Assembly (NCBI GenBank): GCA_013399895.1
Contig: VXBA01005369.1
Coordinates: 124,001-188,000, forward strand
From: Serilophus lunatus
Lineage: Eukaryota; Chordata; Aves; Passeriformes; Eurylaimidae
Reading direction: 5' to 3'
Length of the DNA: 64,000 nt
How positions within the stretch are numbered: position 1 is the stretch's first letter; the number at the start of each line of letters is the position of its first letter. The position numbers were made by a program, and so were the translations under genes. Below the pieces are notes generated by a model. It ran no database searches and was not told where the DNA came from. It saw only the letters and a list, made by a program, of their open reading frames with translations. This document shows positions 1-12,100 of the stretch, piece after piece.

Positions 1-1269
1 GGACCTTGCCATGCTAAATGATACACAAACAAATGTCCCAGCTCCTGGCAGCCTGTAAACTAAATGCATCTTGACATGAACTCACATTGGAGTCCAAACA
101 GACATATCTACATTCCTCTGGCTTTACTAGCAATGATTTGCCAAGTTACTTATGAAAGCAAAGTATCTTTCAGAGGCTCTGCAAACCTGCTTTGGCATGT
201 GATATTTTATTAGGCATCTTTGCAAGGACACTGAAGTGATAATAATGTGATATGTTAAGGGGTAGTTAGCTATGTTGACGTTGGAGGAGAGTCATGTCAT
301 ATGAACAAATAGCCTGCTGACACGTGGCTTTATGAAGAGACACATATTCAATAAACGCTTGTATGTAACAGATGATGGATAGTTGTCATAAACTTAAGAA
401 TATAACAACATGTAGCCATCTGTATGAGAATAATTATAAGAAAAACACTTCAGCTACATTCTGAGTAATCGTCATTTCAAGGCTGTTGAAAGCCTTATTG
501 TAGCCAATATATGAATATTTGAAGTAATCAAGATTTACAGATGAGAAAAATACTTGAATACTTGTTATTTTCCCCATCTCTTCTTGAAGAGTGGACCCCT
601 TAGTACTGAAGATCAGCATTTCTTTAGCTTATGCACCTTTATATATAACCCAGAGAAGACTGAAAATTCTGCATTTAACTCCTTTTTTCAAGGAGTAGTT
701 TGGTAAATCAGAAGAGGGGCAGAGCTATATATGCTTCAACAGTTGAGTTAAGTATGAAAAAATTATTTGGAATTTTTTTCACTACTTAATTTGCATTTCT
801 GGGATTTTTAAAACAACCAACTATTCATCTTGTAACTGAATTTCAGTTCCTGCAAAGAATGGCAGTGTTATGAATTTTTTTGTTTTGTGACTTTTAATCT
901 TTGACTTTACTCTTTGTCTTTCTGACAAAAGTATACAACTTTTTGAAGACATTCACAGTAAGATAGGCTCTGTGCTCTCTTCAACGACTAAAAAAAAAGG
1001 CAGGTGCTGACACTCATGCGTTATGATCTGTACACTGATACTCCTTTTGATGCAAAACCTTTCTTTGCCTACTTAATTGGCAACTTTATGGTAGTGAGTG
1101 CTAGACAATGAGCCCCAAGCAATTGTAATACTCTCCAGACACTTCAATTATGTACCTTTTTCAGATTTCTGATGTGGAACAGGATCATCCAGCTTTTCTG
1201 AACAGCCTTCCTCCTCCCTTTGACAACATTTTAGAAGTTTTCTTAAAAGAATAAGATGTTTCGAATGCT
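1..1269. other. A+T-rich non-coding stretch
   Basis: No splice-bounded open frame, RNA gene or recognisable repeat is seen. The longest open frame is 61 codons, which is expected by chance in sequence this A+T-rich. If the decayed glycoprotein gene just to the right came from a provirus, its 3' LTR should lie here. I could not find LTR ends or a target duplication. Confidence 0.5.
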
Positions 1270-2830
1270 TTAAATCTTGAACCAAGAATATCTGGGTAAA
1301 TCAAGCAGCAGAGATGCCCTATTTATCATGAAGTGAGTGAAATTGTGATGGATTCTTGATTGTGAACAAACTGATGGTCTTCCCATCATCTCCTGGAAAT
1401 GCCCCAATTTCACAGCATATGCCTCTGGGCAGAAGGCATTTAGCATGTGAAAGTTGAATGCCAGTTGTGTTTTTAACTCAAAAAAATGTTTGAGAAAGAG
1501 CTGTTGGGTGTACCCTGATATGAAGGAATGATGAACAGTGGCCAAAGAACACGAAGGTCCTTTTGGCTTTGTCTGGTTCTCTGGCCTAATTATAATAGAG
1601 GCTCTCACAGAGATGTGGGATCTACCTTCAGGGCAGATGAAGCTCATCTGTAGGAAAGTACACTTGCCTGTTTCGCCAGTGTGGATATTAGTCATGCTAG
1701 CTTGTTCTTCTGAGCAATGGTGGGACTGCAGGGAAAGGATGAGGATTTCCAGTACACTGAGTGATGCTGAAATCAATGGATAATCTGTCACTATGGCACC
1801 CAGGACATCCAAGGATTGTGATTCCATTCCTGCTGCAAGCTGGTGTATGTGCAGTGGCAGTCAGGACATGAATGTCATTCTTGATCTCTTCAATATGTCT
1901 GAAAGAGGTAGGAGCAAGTGTGCTGGTATACCCCACAAATGCGAGTGAGATAGCTAGAGAAGGATTCTGATGAGGAGCAGTACTCAGGCTTGGTGGCCTT
2001 CTGCCTCATGTCACTAAATCCAGCCCTTCTACCTTATTATATGTTCAACTTGTGGAGTGGACTCTGCCCAAAGAGCTTCAGCCACGTGTAAAGGTTCTAT
2101 CTGAATTTGCATTGATCATGTTGTCCTAATATGGACTTATCCCACTGTGCAGAAAGAGTAGAGGTTTTTAACCAAAGAATTTGAAAATAATCTGATGTTT
2201 GTATTTTCAAATGTATAGCAAACATGGGTTATGATATTAAGGCAATCAGTGTTGCAGCTGGTTATTGTTGATGGTGACACTAAAGGAGATCCAGCTGAGT
2301 TGAAGCTCTGTCATCCACTGAGGCAGATATCTTTTGCCCTTGTGTGATAAGCTAACAACAGGAGTGTTAGAGGCTGCTGTTGGCCTTTCTCTTTGAAATG
2401 ACATCTTTTATTAAGGCTCTAGGGCACAAACCAGGCAAATATATCTCATGTAGATGTATGCTTTTTCTCCTGTTGTCATGATGGGAGTTTGAATGCATAT
2501 TTCGCATCTGCATTGATGCAGTCCCCCAGAGTCTGAGGCCACAGGGTCAACTTCTGTCATGGCAGGATGTGAGTCTTGCAATTACATGGCTCTGAGCCAT
2601 TGGAAATATTTTGCTTGGTGCGAGGGGAGAAAAGTTCCAGGGTTGTTTGGCAGGTCCAACGGAATAAAGACTCCTGTTAATCTCTGCTGAAGATTTTCAA
2701 AGGGGAATATTTGTTCTTGTGCAAGGTGGCTGGTACGTGTCATGCCCGACCTTGGGTGTTGTGTATTTATCCCCTAACACGTGAGATTTGAAATGCTGTT
2801 GTTCTTTTATTGCTGATTTGCTAGTGTTTC
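1270..2830 (-). pseudogene. decayed class I viral fusion glycoprotein-like gene (env-type remnant)
   Basis: On the minus strand, protein-like reading continues from about 2820 to 1270 but jumps frame and meets stop codons several times, so it cannot make a product. The upstream half is cysteine-bearing with possible N-glycosylation sites, as in a surface subunit. Around 1990-1895 comes a hydrophobic Ala/Gly/Leu-rich segment. It is followed at about 1894-1800 by hydrophobic residues at alternating 3- and 4-residue spacing. This heptad pattern is like the first helical repeat of class I fusion proteins, and it continues across a frameshift between 1855 and 1830. The last frame (1827-1270) is open for 185 codons. 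I see no classical CX6CC motif and no clear membrane anchor, and pol and gag are absent. An endogenous retroviral env is the most natural source. Another viral glycoprotein, or chance resemblance, is possible. Confidence 0.4.
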
Positions 2831-3330
2831 TGCCTAGGAAGAGTGGGTGGGGATGTACTTCTGCTCTGTTTCAGTATGCCACTGTGGAGAGTGAAGGCAA
2901 GCAAAGGAAGGCCCTGATGAGGGGTGCAAAAGGGGAGACAGGTATGGTTCTGTCTGGAGTTTGAGTGATGGCTTCAGATCCTGAAGGGGTTTATTTGTAT
3001 AGGGCAAGGTGTGCAACTTTCCTTCTCAGCAGTGTATTTAAAATCCATTTAAAAATGTAAGATAGAACTCTTCCACCTAGAAATTGTACTCTTAAAAGTG
3101 TAGATATATACACAGAAAAATAAAATGCTTTGGGGGAGAAGGTTTTAACTTCTGGATATCACCATAAAAGACAGAAGTGCTTTATCTATTTTATTTTAAA
3201 AGAAAGGACTTCCTCTGCTTAAGAATGTAACAATGCCTTCTGATTTCTTTAGGTCATGGTCTGAGAGCAGAGGGACCAAATTATTGATGCTGAAAGCTTT
3301 GCTAGAAGCTGAGACTGCAGTGACCCAGCC
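2831..3330. other. non-coding spacer between glycoprotein remnant and CR1
   Basis: A 60-codon minus-strand open frame (3016-2834) could be a further upstream piece of the decayed glycoprotein gene, but it has no motif to support this. Nothing else is seen. Confidence 0.3.
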
Positions 3331-3676
3331 AGTGGGCTAGTAGAGACCTTATTGCTCTCTACAACTGCCTGAAGGGAGGCTGTAGTGAGGTGGGGGTCAG
3401 TCTCTTCTTCCAAGCAACAAGATGAAAGAGAGTGACCTCAGCTTGCACCAAAGGAGGTTTAGATTGGATATTAGGAAAAAAATTTTGGTGGAAAGGTTTG
3501 TCAATCACTGGAATAGGCTGCCCAGGGCAGTGGTTGAGTCATCATTCCTGGAGGTATTCAAAAGGTGTAGATGGAGCAGTAAAGGATATGATATGGTGGC
3601 AAACTTGGCAGTGCTGAGCTAATGGTTGGACTTGATGATATTTAGAGATCTTTTCCAATCTAAATGATCCTATGGC
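3331..3676 (+). mobile_element. CR1 LINE, 5'-truncated 3' end
   Basis: This is the end of a CR1 non-LTR retrotransposon. The end of ORF2 is readable as DIRKKILVERFVNHWNRLP (3460-3520), the conserved CR1 C-terminal motif, followed by the standard LEVFKR segment. The 3' tail ends in a decayed octamer (ATGATCCTATGG) near 3675. The element starts in the 'agaccttattgctctctac' segment and has lost everything upstream, as is usual for CR1. Scattered substitutions and frame breaks mark it as an old copy. Confidence 0.85.
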
Positions 3677-5161
3677 TCAATCTCGTGCTCTTTCTGTGGG
3701 TCTTTAACACTGAAGGAAAAGCTAGAGAAGTTTGTACATCTCATAGATTAATGTAAGGTCTCACAGAAGGGAGGAAGAATATACTTTGGATGTTCTTGCA
3801 AGACAGTTTTGAAGTGAGAAATGATAGTGGGGAGGAAGACTGCTTTGGAGGAATAAGAATCCTTATTCTTTTCCTTTCTTCAATCCAGATCAAAATTTGT
3901 AACGACCTTCACTAATATGCTGAACATTCCATTAGAATTTCGCTAAAAGCAAACCCAAGCAATGAGGTGGCAATGCATCATTCTGTGTGATTTTTCTTAT
4001 GTCTAAAACCAGAAAGTTTGAGTTGATGCTCATTATGTAAAGCAGAAAGGAGAAACAAGCTGTGAAGTGGGTGGGAGTCATGATCATGCTAAACCCGGGT
4101 TTTCTCAAACTCTGTAGTGCTGGAAGAATAAAAAGGGAAGACTTCATATGAGATTTTCATAGGGTGGCCTAAGCAGGCTGTTGAAAAAGCTGGTGAAAAG
4201 GTTGCAGTAAAATGAGGAGTGTGAGGGTGAATATATGCACACTAAAGAAAACTTAAAAAAATATGGTCACAATAAAAAAGAAACCAATCCACACATACTT
4301 TGTTTGAGAATGGAATATTTTTCCATTTCCCAGACAATGCTGGCATCATGTGGTGAATTTATTCAGCTTGCCTTCTACTAAAATATTTCTGAAAAATCTT
4401 TGTTCTTGTTCAGTGTTGTTCTGATTGGTATTCCTAAAAATATCTTGTGAAAACTCATTTGCTTTGCTTACCTGGATGTCCTGGGACACTATCTCCATTT
4501 TATGGAAGACATAAGGAGTCTTAAATTGATTATTTGGAGTCTTTTATTTTGATTGCTGATCGTATTTTTCGAATGATCAATCTGTCTCTTCTAACGTGCA
4601 AAACATTTTTTTGCTGCGCTTTGGTTTTGAAACTAAATGAGTGAAAAACTGCCATCTGCATGGTGGGCTGTGGTGGGAGTCTTTTCCTATTGCAGGGACA
4701 TGTTTGTATGCAGAGGGAATGATGTTACTGCACAGTAGGTTTGCAGGGAGAGAAAGGAAACTGAAGTAGCAATTACTCCTAAAGTGGAAGTGCGTGGGCT
4801 GCAAGAGGAGAGGTGAAGCTTTTTTTGGAAAGAGCAGGAGCAGGAGAGATGTTACAGTGGCTAGGAGATAGACAAGGTAAAGGAGTAGGGACAAGGAGGA
4901 AAGGGAGCTGGTAGTGATGCTTTTTGTGGGCTCTCTGCAAGGGAGCAGTGTCCTGTTTAAAGATCTTAAAGGAGTCTTCTGTGGCTGCTGTGTTTTGTAG
5001 AAGAAAACTGTGCATATAATTGAGCTGATGAGTTTAATAAATTGGGCTACTGGCATTTGTGAAAAATAGAAACATGAGTAGAGATATCCTATATGAAGTA
5101 AGATCCACTTACACAGACTAGATTTAAATAACTTCTCAGAAATGCTCTTGAAGCTAAATAA
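3677..5161. other. unique non-coding stretch, purine-rich in its right half
   Basis: No exon or repeat is recognised. From 4600 to 5000 the plus strand is rich in A and G, which makes the minus strand poor in stops. A 159-codon minus-strand frame (5056-4577) results. It is rich in Leu, Ser and Pro without a domain pattern, so I do not annotate it as a gene. Confidence 0.45.
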
Positions 5162-5850
5162 GTGTTAGGGTTCAGAAAGCCACAGAGACTGCAGCTCCAG
5201 GAACATTCTTTCTGATAAAAGCATGCCAAGAGGATTATGGAAGGACAGCAACATTGCTGCCACAACACTATTCCAATCTGGGCTACCCATGATGATGAGG
5301 ACCTTGGGTGCAGTGCCAAGATGCTATTGTGCTTATGGCTAAAGTTCAGAGAATCAGAAAGCCCGTGGATATCCCATGGATACTGGGTCTGGAAAAGCCA
5401 TCACAGGAGGCTGCAAATCATTCTACATCCACACTTTTCCAATCTGGCCCGCCCATTGCAATAGAGACCTCAGCCACAGCATCATCATTCATTAGGGTTA
5501 GGCTTAGGATTCTGAGAGCTACAGAGCCTACACCTGCAGGGACCCTCCAGCTGGAATAGGCATGCCAAATGGATCATAGAAGGACAAAAAGATTGCTGCT
5601 ACTATACCTTTCTAATCTGGAACATTTGTGGTGATAATGAACTCGAGTGCAGTGCCTATATTTTTTTAAGGTCTGGCTTAGGGTTCAGACAACAACTCCA
5701 GAGCCACAGGGACACTGGGGCTGCAAAATGCATGCCTGGTGCATCATGACAGGGCATTAACAGTGCTGCCTCTATACTTTTCAAAACTAGGATATCCAAG
5801 GAGATTGAGAATTCAACTACATCTTGACATGTCACGCACTTAAAGGTCTA
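5162..5850. repeat. diverged tandem repeat, unit about 170 bp, at least 4 copies
   Basis: Units begin with variants of GGCTTAGGGTTC at about 5162, 5336, 5499 and 5674, and a fifth start is visible near 5846. This gives spacings of 174, 163, 175 and 172. Each unit then carries shared words in the same order: CCACAG, CTGCAG, GCATGCC, a GGATCAT-type word, TTGCTGC, TTCCAATCTGG and GTGCAGTGCC. GCATGCC occurs at 5221, 5560 and 5730, spacings of 339 (two units) and 170. Unit 2 is the most divergent and lacks GCATGCC. The copies differ a lot, so the array is old. It is bounded on the right by a CR1 fragment. I do not recognise the unit as a named avian satellite. Confidence 0.75.
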
Positions 5851-5919
5851 AGGGCAATGAGCCAAAGACATCCCTTTACCTTTAAACCTATCCTCTGCCT
5901 TGCCCCTGTTCACTGTGCC

Positions 5920-7110
5920 AGGCAACTTCAAATGGTGGGTGGTTACCCCGTTCTCTATTTTTCTGAGGTCGCTCTGCATGGCCTCTCAATTTAGTGTCAT
6001 CAGAAAACTTGCTTCGTATTCCTTCATGTTCTGCACCCATGTCACTTATGAAGATCTTGAAGAGCACAAGGCCTAAGGTGGAGCCCTGTGGAACACCACT
6101 AGTGACAGGTCACTAGTCTAATATTACCCCATCTACTATTACCCTCTGTGCTTTACCTGTGATCCTATTGCTCACCCGCTGTGTAATGTGTTTACCCAGT
6201 TGTGTGCTGCACATTTTGTCTGGCAAGATACTGAGAGATAGTATTGAAAGCTTTTCTGAAGTGCAAAATGTTTCATCTATTGGCTTCCCTAGATTAACTA
6301 GGTGGGTTACCTTGTCATTGAAGGAAATCAGGGTCAACAAGCAAGACTTTTCTCTCATGAAGCCATGCTGTCTTTGTCTCATGACCATGTTGTCTTTCAG
6401 CTGTTTTTCAATACTTCCCAGAAAAATCCTCTCCATAATTTCATCAGGCACTGAAGAGAGACTGATAGGCCTGTAGTTTCCTGGATTCTCCTTCTTCCTC
6501 TTCTTGAAAAATTGTGACAGTGTTTGTTAGCCTCCAGTCAGCTGGGACCTCTCTGGATTCCCAAGACTGCTCAAAAGTCATCAAAAGAGGTTTTGTGCTT
6601 ACATCAACCAGATTCTTGAGGATTCTGGGATGAATCCGGCCCATCAGGCCCCATAGATTTGTAGGGATCCAGTTGGAGAAGCAGATGTGACACAATTAAA
6701 GGATCTGGGAGTTGATTGTGCTTGCAGTCATGGTTCTACAGCTCAGGGCACTGAGACTGCCTGGGTTCATCATGTGTTGAAGACAGAGGTAAAGAAAGTA
6801 TTAAACACCTCTGCCTTGTCTCTGTCTCTGTTAGATGATCGTCCTCATCCTGTAATGGGCTGATGATATTTCTATATTGCCTATTGCCATCAGTATATTT
6901 GAAAAAACTCTTTATTGTCCCTCACATATCTGGCCATCTTCATCTGCAATTGAATTTTGTCCATACAAATTTTCTCTATGCAGCAGCAAGCAGCATCTCT
7001 GCATTCTCCCCATGTCACCTGACCTTGCTTCCACTGGGCATACACCTTCATTTTTTGCTTATTTCCAAGAGAAAGGAGAGGATACTACATGAATTTGTGT
7101 CTGCACATAG
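5920..7110 (-). mobile_element. CR1 LINE ORF2 fragment (endonuclease-RT linker and RT), decayed
   Basis: Read on the minus strand, this is an internal part of CR1 ORF2. The conserved start of the reverse transcriptase is visible at 6660-6500 (IHPRILKNLVDV, then SREVPADWRLTN). It is followed by an MERIFLGSIEKQLKD-type segment and the QHGFMREKSCLLTL motif at 6440-6330. The region upstream of RT extends to about 7110. Several frameshifts and stops make it inactive. Neither the 5' UTR nor the 3' tail is present, and both limits are approximate. The divergence suggests an old CR1 subfamily. Confidence 0.8.
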
Positions 7111-7139
7111 TTGTCGTAATAATTTGGTTTTATTCCTAG

Positions 7140-7271
7140 TTCTCCTTGAGATACATAAAAGACATGTAGATGTGGTGCTTAGGAACGTGTGGTAGATTTG
7201 GCAGTACTGGTTTAATGAACTCCATGATCTTAAAGGTATTTTCCAAACTAAACAATTCTGTGATTCTACAA
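7140..7271 (+). mobile_element. CR1 LINE 3' tail
   Basis: This very short CR1 end contains the conserved 'gacatgtagatgtggtgctt' segment (7161-7180), the tail of the 3' region, and a terminal octamer pair (AATTCTGTGATTCTA, 7253-7267). It lies just right of, and in opposite orientation to, the larger CR1 fragment. Confidence 0.75.
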
Positions 7272-7930
7272 GTCCAAGGTAATAACTATTGTTGTTAATC
7301 ACAGGCCACATGTCAAAGGGTAAGTAATGTTTCAGACACTGGACCTGAGTATTGAAATTTTCCAGGCTTAATGGCTAATTCAAGTTCAATGTTTCTGCAG
7401 AAGGCGCCAGCTAGAAAAAAAAATCCATTGTTTCCATGGGAAAACATATTTTTTTTTCTTAGCAAGTTAAAAAAAATCCAACCAAAACCCAAACAAACTC
7501 AAACCAGATTTTTCTCTGAATCTCTATTTTGGCATAGTTGTGAATTTTGATCAGTGCCGTGCTCGTTGTGCATCTGAATGGGAATATTCGACCTGATAAA
7601 ATGGGCTTGAGAATAATGAAAGGAAAAAGTATAATCCATCTAAAAGGACTAAGCTGGATGGTTAAGGGAAACCTTAGAGTATTTGGGTTTCTGAACTGTG
7701 CTCAAGGGTCTGATTTGTAGAGACACTAATCCTCCACAGCTGCATTGAGAGAGGTTGGGAGTTGGTTTTGACCATAGTGAATACTCTAGAGAGCTAAGTA
7801 CTCTACTGGATGTGGGGGAGGGGAAGGAAAATATCTCAGGATCTCTAATCATTCAACACAAATTAGTGAAAACTTGGTGTTTGTGTATTTTATGCAGCAG
7901 ATCTTCAATTGACGCTGGGAAATACCTTAC

Positions 7931-8094
7931 CTCTCTAAAGGTGCCATTGGAATAAATTGTGTAGTTCATATTTCTGGAGTCCACGGACAACACAGCAATG
8001 ACTGCAACAGCCAAAATGATGAAAGGATTAATATTCTTGTATTCACAGAAGAATTTGAGGAACTTGATTTGAGGAGTTGTCTGAAGCAGGAATC
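7931..8094 (-). CDS. candidate internal exon encoding a membrane segment
   Basis: On the minus strand an open stretch ends at a consensus-quality donor (TTTAGAGAG|GTAAGG, GT at 7930-7929). There are two usable acceptors. The first is a pyrimidine run ending CACCCATAG, giving exon start 8094. The second is CTGCTTCAG, giving start 8077 and a 147-nt exon that is phase 0 at both ends. The translation has a charged, aromatic lead, then a 15-17 residue hydrophobic helix (INPFIILAVAVIAVLSV), then an extracellular-looking segment with two N-glycosylation sequons (NYT, NGT). Third codon positions are strongly biased to C/T, as in real exons. I do not recognise the protein. It could be part of a type II or multi-pass membrane protein. 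No neighbouring exon was found within the window. Confidence 0.45.
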
Positions 8095-8865
8095 CTATGG
8101 GTGAGGGGGAAAGTTCATGTATATAAAACCTGTAGTGCAATCTTAATTCTGTTATTTTCTAGCTTTTAAGTTCTAGACTTCATAGCCTTGAAAAGAGTCT
8201 CATCTGTTGGGTTTTGTCTGCAATAAATATAGGAAGAGAGAGGTTAAAATGTACATTGTTTAACTAAAAGCTGGCTTTGTGTTCTCTCCCCTTTGTCTCC
8301 ATAATGCTTATGTAAAGCTAATAAAAGGAGACAACTTGGATCCTTTAATACTTACTGTAGAAAACACAATTACATATTTAAACTGCACAAAACATAAATT
8401 ATTTTTCTGATGGACCACAGTGGCCTCTGAAGAACAGTGCTATCTCTTTTACTAATTTACTTTGTACACATACATAGAGGAAAAAGAGTAAAATCATACA
8501 AAATCTTAATCTAATGCTGGCAAACTAACCATACTTGAAAATAAACATATAGAAAACTTTGATTTTCCTTAAAAAATCCCAAACGAATGAGATTTTCTTA
8601 AATGTAGTGCAATATTCCAAATACTCATTGACACTGAGGTTTAAAACTTACTTGAAACCTTTCCAGGATATTTTTTCCTCACTAATACCTTAAGCATAAA
8701 TATTTCTGTTCTAAAAGGGTGGTTGTTCACTTTCAACACTTCCCCAATGGATAGTAGATGCACTGTGTTATCGATTTCCACCAGTTCCGATATTGTCCTA
8801 TGAAGAAACTCTGTAATTAAAATTTAACAACACTTTAAATCTAATTCAGGTGGTAACTGTTCAGT
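8095..8865. other. A+T-rich non-coding stretch
   Basis: No repeat, exon or RNA gene is recognised. If the candidate exon to the left is real, this would be part of its upstream intron. Confidence 0.4.
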
Positions 8866-9101
8866 TTACTTGCAGAGGGTTTGTGATATGGAAAAATGTC
8901 TTTCCCAAAAGGGTTGCAAAGCTTTGGAACAGGCTGCTCAGGGAAGTGGTCAACTAAACTTCCCTGGTGATATTTATAAGACATGTAGATGTTGCACTTG
9001 GGGACATGGTTTAGTGGTAGACTTGGCAGTGAGTGCTCAGTTAAGAGTTGGATTTGATGATCCTTTCCTTTTCAGTCTTAATGATTTTATGATTCTAAAA
9101 G
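8866..9101 (+). mobile_element. CR1 LINE 3' end, old copy
   Basis: The segment holds the CR1 ORF2 end ('tttggaacaggctgctcagg'), the 'agacatgtagatgttgcact' segment, and a 3' terminus reading TTATGATTCTAAAA at 9087-9100. It is 5'-truncated and shows internal deletions and many substitutions. Confidence 0.8.
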
Positions 9102-12100
9102 ATTAAATAGTCCTTGGCTTCAGTGTATATCATTTATATAGCTGGCTAAAAGCCAACAATTAAGCTTATTAATAGTTTAGAATATTATCCTACTGATATA
9201 ATTACAAATGGAATTATCAGTAGATAACAATACATCTAGAAAACTTGCTATAAAGCAGTACTTGTTAGTTTAATATTTTTGTAAAATTAAAAGAACTCCT
9301 TCCCATACTTGAAGAGGAACTTCAGATTTCTGTAAACATTTTTAATGTGCAAACAAGAAATCTACAAAATGAGAAGGTATACTCAATTAGGGACTGCTGG
9401 AAAAAGTTCAGGAGTCTGGTTTTTTTCTTGTACATATTGTTTTTGCAATGTTAGTCCCTGAAGCTTGACTCAAGTCTGAGATTCATTTTCAAATAAATCA
9501 AACTACTTAGCAAAGGATTAAGAAATAAATAAAGGTAACAGGGGCAAATATAACTTTGGAGAAACAACAAAACAAACCATGAAAAAGGTCATAGATAATC
9601 CCAGAGTTCAAGGGCTGAAATATTTTATTCATTGTAATAAGTTTCAAGTTTGTAATAAATCCTATAAAATACTGAATTATTGACACAGACAATAGGGCTG
9701 CATAATTTTAAGCAATTAGTAGATTAACAAAATGACTGAGTTGGAGATGACAGGAAAATTACAATACAAAATAAAGTATATATATTAAAAAAATGAGTAG
9801 GTATCATAAAATGAAGCCAGGATCAAACTTTCTTTGACTACAGCAGATAAAAATAGCCAGATTCAGAGGAAATATTCAGTAAGATCTGAAAATTCAAATA
9901 CTCCCCAGATAGCCTCTCCAAAATTGTTACAATCTGAAGTCTTCATCCACTTCTGAAAAACCTTGTTTTAAGCATGTTATTCATAGTAAAAACAAGAAAA
10001 AATCCATTCTGCGAAGAGACAAAATCCTGAAAATGGCATCTCCATTAAAACGAAATAACTAAATAAATATCTAAATAAAAGATAAAGAATGTATGACTGC
10101 TAAAAGACCTTAATGTTGCTACCTGTTGCTACTCGGAGTGCTTCATTCCTTTAGCTGCTACTCATCTGCTGACTTACCATTGGCAAATCACTTCAGTCTT
10201 CCTCACTTCAACTTCCCCATCCATAAACCAGGACTGGCGCTTCACCTGTTTTCTGAAGTGCTCTAACTTCTAATCGTAGAATTCTAAGCTGGTAGCTCAA
10301 TGTTATGATAAATATGAGATTTTTTTGCATATAAAAATGATTATCATTTTAATGAAATTACAAAATAGAATTAATGCTTAAGCTTGGTATTATGTCAGAA
10401 AAATAATCAAAATGTGTGATAAATTATCTGGTTTGTGTCATATCATGATTATGCATTCCTTAAGGATATAACTTAAGGATAGTTTTCTTACCATTGACAT
10501 GATGGGGACTGTTGTTTGGTTGTGGTTTTTTTTGTTCTGACCTAAGCCAAGAAAATGTATTCAATTAGGAAAAACCATAAGGATACGCTAAACATGTTCT
10601 GTAGCACTGTGGAACACTTCAAATGAGCATAGATAAACTATAACTTGTTCAATGCTGTTTAGGAGCACAAAGTGACAACAACAAAATATAGTTGGATGGC
10701 AGCAGAGTGTAATTCGGCAAATATTAATAATTGCTTTGGTGATAATTTGGATATACAATACCCTGGTTTAAATCACATTAAGTTCTTTACAAAACCTTGG
10801 TTGTGCAAAAGTTAAAGTTAAAAAAATAATCTCAGGACAGTCATTAATTTAAGACTGCTCTACTGAATATTGTTTACTCTACCATTAAGGAAAGAAATCG
10901 AGAAAGCAAGACATGCATCCTAAATACTGGTTATCCCACTTACAAAGTTTTATCCATTTTCTTCTGTACACAGTCTCTTAAAAATGGGTAGGAGTTTAAC
11001 CTCTAGAGTGACAAATGAGGCACACAATCTATATCACTAATGCTTGTGACATGCCCATTCTACCTGCAAGTGACTAAACCTATGCAAGAAAAGAATTCAT
11101 TGGGTGATATTGAATACTAGGACTCGCCCTCACTCAGGAAGCCCCTAACTGCAAGCTTCTGAAATAATAAATACACATGCCTATTCTTTGTAAAGTTTGC
11201 TAGACTACTTGTTCATAAAGACTACTTTTTCAGCACTTGTTCTTAGAGATGCATTAATTAAAAGGCAGTAAAAGTACTGTGTGTGCTGGTTTATGAGTTC
11301 CAGTGCAATTCTAAACAGGAGACTGTTTTGTTAAAAGTTCTTGGGCTTGTATACACACTGAACTCACATTTATGTAGAGGGTCTTGGAAGTAGGACTTGC
11401 TGAAAGCTATTCAATATTTGGTTTTCCTGAGTGTTTTGAAAGGATATAAATGGCTGAAAAAGGAAAATGAGGAAGTAAATGTAACTAGGGTGAAGGGAGT
11501 ATGTTCTTCTGCTTAAATGTGGAATGAAGGGAAAGGTGAGCACTGTGGCAGATCATGCTTTTCTAGTTGCGGCTCTGCCTTCTCATTTCCTCTACTGGCA
11601 GAATGAGGAGTTTGTTTTTAATATGTGTCTTAAAGGCTTTTGCACAGCTTTCTGGGTGAAGGATGGGATATGTCATTGGCCATGATCTTAATAATTTTGG
11701 GCCATGATGACAAGTAATGTTCCTGATGTTTTGTAACTTTACCAGAGCCACAGCGAACAGCTGTTAGCAGATGGAAGTGAAGCACATCTTTACAAGGAAA
11801 ACGGCCTTACGTCTCTTGCTACCACAAAACAGAACTTAATTTGGTAGTGAAAGAAAAATAATGAGCTGGGTGAGGGTTTTTTCTAAAGATTTTGCTTTGC
11901 CCTTTCAGTGTGACTTCTTAATGGAATCAGAGCTGTTAAAGTTACCACTGAACATGCTAGCAAGGCATACTTTCCATTCTCCTTAGTATTGTCTGAGTTT
12001 GCAATGCAGGAAGGCGTGGGATATCAAATGCAATATAAAAGAATATTCTAGAAACTGAAGATATTAAAATGTTTGTGGTAGTTGATCTCAACCCCAAATC

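Noticed and set aside
4577..5056. 159-codon minus-strand frame
   Set aside because: Produced by a purine-rich plus strand; Leu/Ser/Pro-rich with no domain pattern.
5490..5510. Interstitial telomere-like sequence (TTAGGG words)
   Set aside because: Only single TTAGGG-like words at unit starts of the 170-bp repeat, not consecutive hexamers.
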